Assembly: GCF_003985155.1 (NCBI RefSeq)
Contig: NZ_ML133692.1
Coordinates: 62,001-126,000 of the forward strand
DNA from: Rhizobium vallis
GTDB lineage: Bacteria; Pseudomonadota; Alphaproteobacteria; Rhizobiales; Rhizobiaceae
Length of the DNA stretch: 64,000 nucleotides
Direction of reading: 5' to 3'
Under the pieces are notes generated by a model. It worked only from the letters and a program-made list of their open reading frames with translations, did not search any database and had not been told where the DNA came from. Position numbers and translations under genes: made by a program. Shown one piece after another: positions 59,320 to 64,000 of this stretch; position 1 is the stretch's first letter; each line of letters begins with the position of its first letter.

Positions 59320-61491
59320 ATGACGCGCGCGCAGCAAATCGGTGTCGTTATCGGCTTGGCGATCGTGGCTTTCCTCACGATGCTGCGGGCTGGCGATCCC
59401 GGGATGTTCAAGCTGATCCGCGGCGTGACTTTCGACGAGTATCAGCGGCTGCTTCCCCGCACCTTCGAGCCGATGCCGGTCCGGGTGATCGATATCGACG
59501 AGGCGTCGCTGCGGGAATTCGGCCAATGGCCCTGGCCACGAGACCGGCTGGCCCTGCTGGTGGACCGGCTTTCTAATATGGGTGCCTCGGCCATTGCCTT
59601 CGATGTCCTCTTTTCCGAGCCGGACCGGCTGTCGCCGCGCAATGTTGTTAGGGAGGTCGCAGGGGTCGATCCCTCGCTTGCAGAGAAATTGCCCGATAAT
59701 GACGAGATATTCGCCCGCTCGATTGCCGAAAAGCCTGTCGTGCTCGGTTTCGGCCTTTCCAATAAGGGCAATTATCGGCCGCCTGTGAAAGCGCACTTCG
59801 CCATCAAGGACGAAAGCCCCGTCGAGGCTCCGCCCTATCTCGGCGCCTCGACACCGCTCAGGCCGCAGTTGGAGGCCAGTGCGGCGGGACTCGGTCATAT
59901 CAGCCTCAACCCCGGCAATCCGTCGCCGGTGGTGCGCGCCGTTCCCTTGTTCCTGACCGATGGCCAGCAGCTCTATCCCAATCTCGCGATCGAGGCGCTG
60001 CGCGTCGCGCAGGGAGAGACGACCTATGTAGTCTCCGGAGCGCCCGAGCGGGCCGGCATCATGACATCGGTGAAGATCGGGGAGTACGTCGTGCCGCTGA
60101 CGGCGGCGGGCGAACTCTGGCTCTATGTCACGCCCGACCGGGCGGAGCGGTATATATCCGTCCGGCAGGTGCTTGCCGCCGCCGGACCCTCGCCAGAGGT
60201 CGCCACCGCCATCGAGGGCAGCATCGTCTTCGTCGGCACATCGGCCGCCGGCCTGCAGGATATCCGTGTCACCGCGCTCGGCGAGAACGTTCCAGGCGTT
60301 TCGCTGCATGCGCAGGCGGTCGAGCAGATCCTCTCTGGCCATTTCTTATCGCGGCCCGACTGGGCGGACGGGCTTGAGATCATGACGATCGCGATCCTCG
60401 GATGCCTGCTCGTGGTGGTGACGACCTTCGTCAGCCCCGCCGTCGCTCTGATCTGCGGACTGTTGATCACGGCGATGGCGCTCGTGGCGTCCTGGCTCTC
60501 ATTTCTCTATGCGGGGCTTCTGTTCGATCCGCTGGCTCCGATCATCAGCGGCTCGATCACCCATTTTGCCGCGACCTCGTTCCGCATCCTGGTGATCGAC
60601 CGGGAGCGGCGCGAGGTGCGGCGCGCCTTCGGCCATTATCTCTCTCCGTCGCTGCTTCACCGCATCGAACATAACCGTGATGCCTTGCGCCTCGGCGGAG
60701 ACGATCGCGAATTGACGATGATGTTCGTCGACGTCAGGAGTTTCACCGAAATCAGCGAGCGACTGGCGCCGACCGATGTCGTCGCCTTTCTGAATACCTT
60801 GCTCGATGCGTTGAGCCGTCACGTGGTCGCCAATGAAGGCACGCTCGACAAGTTCATCGGCGATTCGATCATGGCCTTCTGGAACGCGCCCGTCGACGTG
60901 GCGGACCATGCAACCAAAGCGGTTCGCGCTGCCCTTGCCATGCGCGAGACGCTCACGGAATTGAATGCCGGCGACGCCTTCGGCTTCGGACCGGGGCAGG
61001 AGGTCGGGATCGGCATCGGCATTCATACGGGCCTTGCCTGCGTCGGCAATATGGGCGCCAAGACCCGTTTCAACTATTCGGCGGTCGGCGATGCCGTCAA
61101 CGTCGCGGCGCGCATCGAGTCATGCTGCAAGGAAGTCGGCTTCGATATCCTCATATCAGACAGTACGGCACGATTGGTGCAGGGAATGGCGCTGATCGAG
61201 GCCGGCGCTCTTCCGCTCAAGGGCAAGAGCAGCCGAACGCAGATCCTTGCCGTCGTTGGCGACGAGCGCGTTGCGGCATCCTCGGAATTCGCCGCCCTCG
61301 AGGTCGTTCACCGTCAACTGACGCAGGCCCTGCATTCGCATTCGAAGAACACCAGGAAGCTTGTCGGTACGGCAAAGCTCAGGGCGGCGCAGGTGATCGG
61401 CGGTCTGGCGGAATTCTACCAACGAATATCGGGTAGGACCGATCATTTCCGGGAGGTGCAGGACGGGATCGGAAAGAGCGCCGTCGATTGA
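59320..61491 (+). CDS. CHASE2-domain class III adenylate cyclase
   Basis: 723 aa. An N-terminal helix, then a CHASE2 extracytoplasmic sensor (about 30-340: VRVIDIDEASLREFGQWPWP, MGASAIAFDVLFSEPDRL), three closely spaced helices (about 355-425) and a cyclase domain. The metal Asp residues (MMFVDVRSFTEISE, DKFIGDSIMAFWNAP) and AVGDAVNVAARIES are intact. The last 90 residues extend past the usual domain end. CHASE2 cyclases commonly neighbour FecR-domain genes, as here. The ligand is unknown; it may sense envelope or periplasmic state. Confidence 0.93.
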   Translation: MTRAQQIGVVIGLAIVAFLTMLRAGDPGMFKLIRGVTFDEYQRLLPRTFEPMPVRVIDIDEASLREFGQWPWPRDRLALLVDRLSNMGASAIAFDVLFSEPDRLSPRNVVREVAGVDPSLAEKLPDNDEIFARSIAEKPVVLGFGLSNKGNYRPPVKAHFAIKDESPVEAPPYLGASTPLRPQLEASAAGLGHISLNPGNPSPVVRAVPLFLTDGQQLYPNLAIEALRVAQGETTYVVSGAPERAGIMTSVKIGEYVVPLTAAGELWLYVTPDRAERYISVRQVLAAAGPSPEVATAIEGSIVFVGTSAAGLQDIRVTALGENVPGVSLHAQAVEQILSGHFLSRPDWADGLEIMTIAILGCLLVVVTTFVSPAVALICGLLITAMALVASWLSFLYAGLLFDPLAPIISGSITHFAATSFRILVIDRERREVRRAFGHYLSPSLLHRIEHNRDALRLGGDDRELTMMFVDVRSFTEISERLAPTDVVAFLNTLLDALSRHVVANEGTLDKFIGDSIMAFWNAPVDVADHATKAVRAALAMRETLTELNAGDAFGFGPGQEVGIGIGIHTGLACVGNMGAKTRFNYSAVGDAVNVAARIESCCKEVGFDILISDSTARLVQGMALIEAGALPLKGKSSRTQILAVVGDERVAASSEFAALEVVHRQLTQALHSHSKNTRKLVGTAKLRAAQVIGGLAEFYQRISGRTDHFREVQDGIGKSAVD

Positions 61492-61498
61492 CGGGCCT

Positions 61499-62569
61499 TT
61501 AGCGGTTGTGACCGAAATTCCGGCCTCTGTCGCGGTCGTGGTGCCCGTCCCGATCGCCATCATGGTCTCCGCCGCGATGGTGATCTCCGCCATGATCTCC
61601 GTCGTGATCGTGATCTCGGTCGTGGTTGCGCCCGCCGTCATCGCTGCGGTCTCCATGGTCGCCATCGTCGTGCCTGTCCGGCCTGTCATGATGATCATCA
61701 TGATCGTGCTGTCCGTAGCCGTCCGGCGTATCATGCTCCTCATGCCTGTCGGGCTTATCAGGCTTGTCGTGATGGGGCCTGTCAGGCTTTTCCGACCGTT
61801 CTTTCTGCGGCTCGGCGGGCCTCTGCGGCGGTTCCTGCCGCGGCGGGCTGGGCGGCGGGGCCGGATCTGGCGCGGGTCTGTCGCTTCTTTCCGGCGCGGC
61901 TGAAGCCATGTTGCAGCCCCCGAGCATGCCGAGGCGGCCCGAAAGCCGCTGGTTGCCGGAAAGGAAGGGCAGGGCGCGCTGATTTCCGAGCGCCGCGAGA
62001 ACGCGGCGGTCGGCGGGGCGGGTGGCCGTCATATTGCCGTTTGGCTTGGCGACGACGCAGTCGCAGTGTTGCTGCAGTTGCCGGCAGCCGCCAGGACCAC
62101 AGAAACTGGCTGCGCCGTTCAGCAGCACGACGGCGGTGGTGCCGTCCGGGTCGACATAGAAATCGAATGCGGTACCGCGCACGCCGATGGTGCCCGCGGG
62201 GGTGAGAATCTGGTAGGCTGAGGATTTCGAATTGCCGCTGACCCAGCGGAAAGTTCCCTTCGCGGCCCTAATGGTGAGTTTCTGGACGGATTGTGAATCG
62301 TCGAAGACATATTTGTCGATGACGACCGAAGAACCCCAGCCGACCGCAAGCTTGGTGCCGTCGCGAAACAGAAACTGGCCGAGGCCGGATTGCGATGTCC
62401 GGATGCGCTCGTCGCGGTGAACGCTGGTGTTGACCTCAATCGGGCCGTCCTGCCCCGTGACTTCGGTCTTGATGACGACGGCCTGGCCGACTGGCTCAGC
62501 TGCGGGCGCGGGCTGTGCGCTGCCGAGCGCGATGCACAGCGCCGCGATGAATGAACGCCAACCCCACAT
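61499..62569 (-). CDS. FecR-domain protein with long His/Asp-rich tail
   Basis: 356 aa. A signal peptide (MWGWRSFIAALCIALGSAQP, cut near AAEP) and FecR domain (about 30-150; QILTPAGTIGVRGTAFDFYV) are followed by a Cys-rich patch (SFCGPGGCRQLQQHCDC). After a Pro-rich linker, residues from about 265 to the end are almost only Asp, His, Gly and Arg. The tail could bind metals in the periplasm. Its end is seven bases from the convergent CHASE2 cyclase. FecR domains usually pass an envelope signal; no sigma factor gene is adjacent. Confidence 0.88.
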   Translation of the reverse strand: MWGWRSFIAALCIALGSAQPAPAAEPVGQAVVIKTEVTGQDGPIEVNTSVHRDERIRTSQSGLGQFLFRDGTKLAVGWGSSVVIDKYVFDDSQSVQKLTIRAAKGTFRWVSGNSKSSAYQILTPAGTIGVRGTAFDFYVDPDGTTAVVLLNGAASFCGPGGCRQLQQHCDCVVAKPNGNMTATRPADRRVLAALGNQRALPFLSGNQRLSGRLGMLGGCNMASAAPERSDRPAPDPAPPPSPPRQEPPQRPAEPQKERSEKPDRPHHDKPDKPDRHEEHDTPDGYGQHDHDDHHDRPDRHDDGDHGDRSDDGGRNHDRDHDHDGDHGGDHHRGGDHDGDRDGHHDRDRGRNFGHNR

Positions 62570-62877
62570 GATACACGTACCCCGGGAACATAGGGAGAAT
62601 TAACATTTTAGTAACTGCTTGTCTTCTCGCCCAGTTGGGCTAAGCGGCATCAGCGATCGAACGGACCTGCCGGCTTTTACGCCCCTTGCAAACGGTGTCG
62701 TCCGAGATCCGAGGTCGAGCATGGCATTGACACAAAACCGCGCAGTTTTCGACGTCATGTCGCGCAGTGTCAAAAGCAGGGCTCTCGCGCGTCGCAAAAG
62801 AACCGTTGTGCCGCATTTGGATTTGCGATTTGTATGGGCGCGGAGAACAGCCCTTGCCCTATAGGAGAAGAAGGCGG
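62570..62877. other. Intergenic region, 308 bp, before soxB
   Basis: No gene is supported. It contains a distant inverted pair TTGACAC (62727-62733) and GTGTCAA (62767-62773) enclosing two copies of CGCGCAGT. The soxB promoter should be here. Confidence 0.45.
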
Positions 62878-64000
62878 ATGCGGAAATATTCGGTTTTTGC
62901 CGTGGCGCGGGAGGCCCTGCGCGGCCACAGAGGCTGGGAGAAGCAGTGGACTTCGCCTGAGCCGCGCGCCGAATACGACGTCGTCATCATCGGCGCCGGC
63001 GGCCATGGTCTCGGAGCTGCCTATTATCTCGCCAAAGAGCACGGCATCACCAATGTGGCGGTAATCGAGAAGGGCTGGCTCGGCGGCGGCAATACCGGCC
63101 GCAACACCACGATCATCCGCTCGAACTATCTCTACGAAGAGAGCATGCACATCTACGAGCATTCGATGAAGCTCTGGGAAGGGCTTTCTCAGGAGCTCAA
63201 CTACAATGTGATGTATTCGCCGCGCGGCGTGATGATGCTCTCGCACAATATTCACGACCAGCAGTCCTTCAAGCGGCATATCCATGCCAACCGGCTCTAT
63301 GGCATCGACAACGAGTGGCTGACGCCGGAACAGGCGAAGGCCTATTGTCCGCCGCTCGACATCTCGGCCAGCGCGCGCTACCCGATTAATGGTGCAGCGC
63401 TGCAGCGGCGCGGCGGCACGGCGCGTCACGATGCGGTCGCCTGGGGTTATGCACGGGCGGCATCGGATCGTGGTGTCCATATCATCCAGAATTGCGAAGT
63501 AACGGGTATCCGGCGCGGTCCTGACGGACGGGTGACCGGGGTCGAGACCTCGCGCGGATTCATTGGCGCCAAGAAGGTCGGCGTCTCTGCAGCCGGCCAC
63601 ACGACGACGGTCATGAAGATGGCTGATGTACGCGTGCCGCTGCAATCGAGCCCGCTGCAGGCGCTGGTTTCCGAGCCGCTGAAGCCGATCTTCCCCTGCG
63701 TCGTCATGTCGAACACGGTGCATGCCTATATCTCCCAGTCCGACAAGGGAGAGCTCGTCATCGGCGCCGGCACCGACCAGTACAATTCCTACTCGCAGAC
63801 CGGCGGGCTGCAGATCATCACCCATACGCTTGACGCCATCTGCGAGCTTTTCCCGATGTTCCGGCGCGTCAAGATGATGCGGCAATGGGGCGGCATCGTC
63901 GACAACACGCCGGATCGCTCGGCCATCCAGTCGAAGACGCCGGTTCCCGGGCTTTACGTCAATTGCGGCTGGGGCACCGGCGGCTTCAAGGCAACGCCGG
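62878..64000 (+). CDS. soxB: Sarcosine oxidase beta subunit (partial)
   Basis: 374 codons are visible before the right edge; the full family length is about 417. The FAD Rossmann loop is VVIIGAGGHGLGAAYYLAKE, and the second signature is GWLGGGNTGRNTTIIRSNYL. Later motifs (VVMSNTVHAYISQSDKGELV, YVNCGWGTGGFKATP) match heterotetrameric sarcosine oxidase beta, which demethylates sarcosine to glycine with tetrahydrofolate. AGGAGAAGAAGG precedes the ATG at 62878. The delta, alpha and gamma subunit genes are expected just past the window. Confidence 0.96.
   Translation, partial: MRKYSVFAVAREALRGHRGWEKQWTSPEPRAEYDVVIIGAGGHGLGAAYYLAKEHGITNVAVIEKGWLGGGNTGRNTTIIRSNYLYEESMHIYEHSMKLWEGLSQELNYNVMYSPRGVMMLSHNIHDQQSFKRHIHANRLYGIDNEWLTPEQAKAYCPPLDISASARYPINGAALQRRGGTARHDAVAWGYARAASDRGVHIIQNCEVTGIRRGPDGRVTGVETSRGFIGAKKVGVSAAGHTTTVMKMADVRVPLQSSPLQALVSEPLKPIFPCVVMSNTVHAYISQSDKGELVIGAGTDQYNSYSQTGGLQIITHTLDAICELFPMFRRVKMMRQWGGIVDNTPDRSAIQSKTPVPGLYVNCGWGTGGFKATP

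Noticed and set aside
61560..61770. Repetitive GTGATC/CATGATC tracts that look like a CRISPR or iteron array
   Set aside because: Spacing is irregular and in frame with the Asp/His-rich tail of the FecR protein; there are no unique spacers.

Overview
The window looks like chromosome of a fast-growing Rhizobium (R. leguminosarum / R. etli group). The evidence is high GC, RIME-like intergenic palindromes, the abundance of LacI regulators and sugar ABC uptake genes, a three-part pntAA-pntAB-pntB transhydrogenase, an HWE-type histidine kinase, and chromosomal housekeeping genes (rpsU, cysE, pnt). The genus assignment is inference from gene content and recalled repeat families; no search was run. 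No rRNA, tRNA, CRISPR array, transposase or integrase was seen.

Layout. 0-4.7 kb: an AraC/GyrI-type regulator cut by the left edge, then a TetR repressor divergent from an EmrA/EmrB-type drug efflux pair. 4.8-8.9 kb: xylose catabolism (LacI regulator, xylB, xylA). 8.9-18.3 kb: a LacI regulator divergent from a sugar ABC importer (ATPase, permease, binding protein), followed by a TIM-barrel isomerase-like protein, a Gfo/Idh/MocA oxidoreductase and a GH1 beta-glucosidase; this reads as a glycoside uptake and breakdown locus. 18.4-25.6 kb: a CHASE4-GGDEF-EAL protein, tRNA hydroxylase trhO, an overlapping CYTH/CHAD gene pair, eda, a DUF533/TerB protein, a GNAT enzyme and a small membrane protein. 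25.7-30.8 kb: a NicO-type Ni/Co transporter with a DUF1007 protein, a LysR regulator, and an ornithine/lysine decarboxylase with a long structured leader. 30.9-38.1 kb: cysE, a GNAT-WD40-COG0523 GTPase operon, a creatininase-family enzyme, MarR, and LacI plus a 2-hydroxyacid dehydrogenase.

38.3-42.1 kb holds a compact four-gene Ter-type operon: TelA, TerD with an acidic/His insertion, a protein of no recognised family, and a vWA protein. 42.1-50.3 kb: a class-I amidotransferase-like hydrolase, a TRAP carboxylate transporter whose binding-protein gene converges on its two membrane genes, an EAL protein with a degenerate GGDEF motif, a FeeM-like acyltransferase and a COX4-like small membrane protein. 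50.5-53.4 kb: pntAA-pntAB-pntB. 53.5-62.6 kb is a sensory cluster: a DUF992 secreted protein, an HWE histidine kinase, a TPR lipoprotein, rpsU, a class III nucleotide cyclase with a CxxCH haem motif in its sensor domain, a divergent CHASE2 cyclase, and a FecR-domain protein converging on the latter. The right edge cuts a sarcosine oxidase beta-subunit gene.

The best candidates for undescribed biology are the four-gene Ter operon with its novel linker protein, the haem-motif cyclase / CHASE2 cyclase / FecR cluster, and the decarboxylase leader with a 19-codon upstream ORF overlapping the start codon. Start codons were chosen by ribosome-binding site and family length, so several genes begin downstream of the longest possible start.
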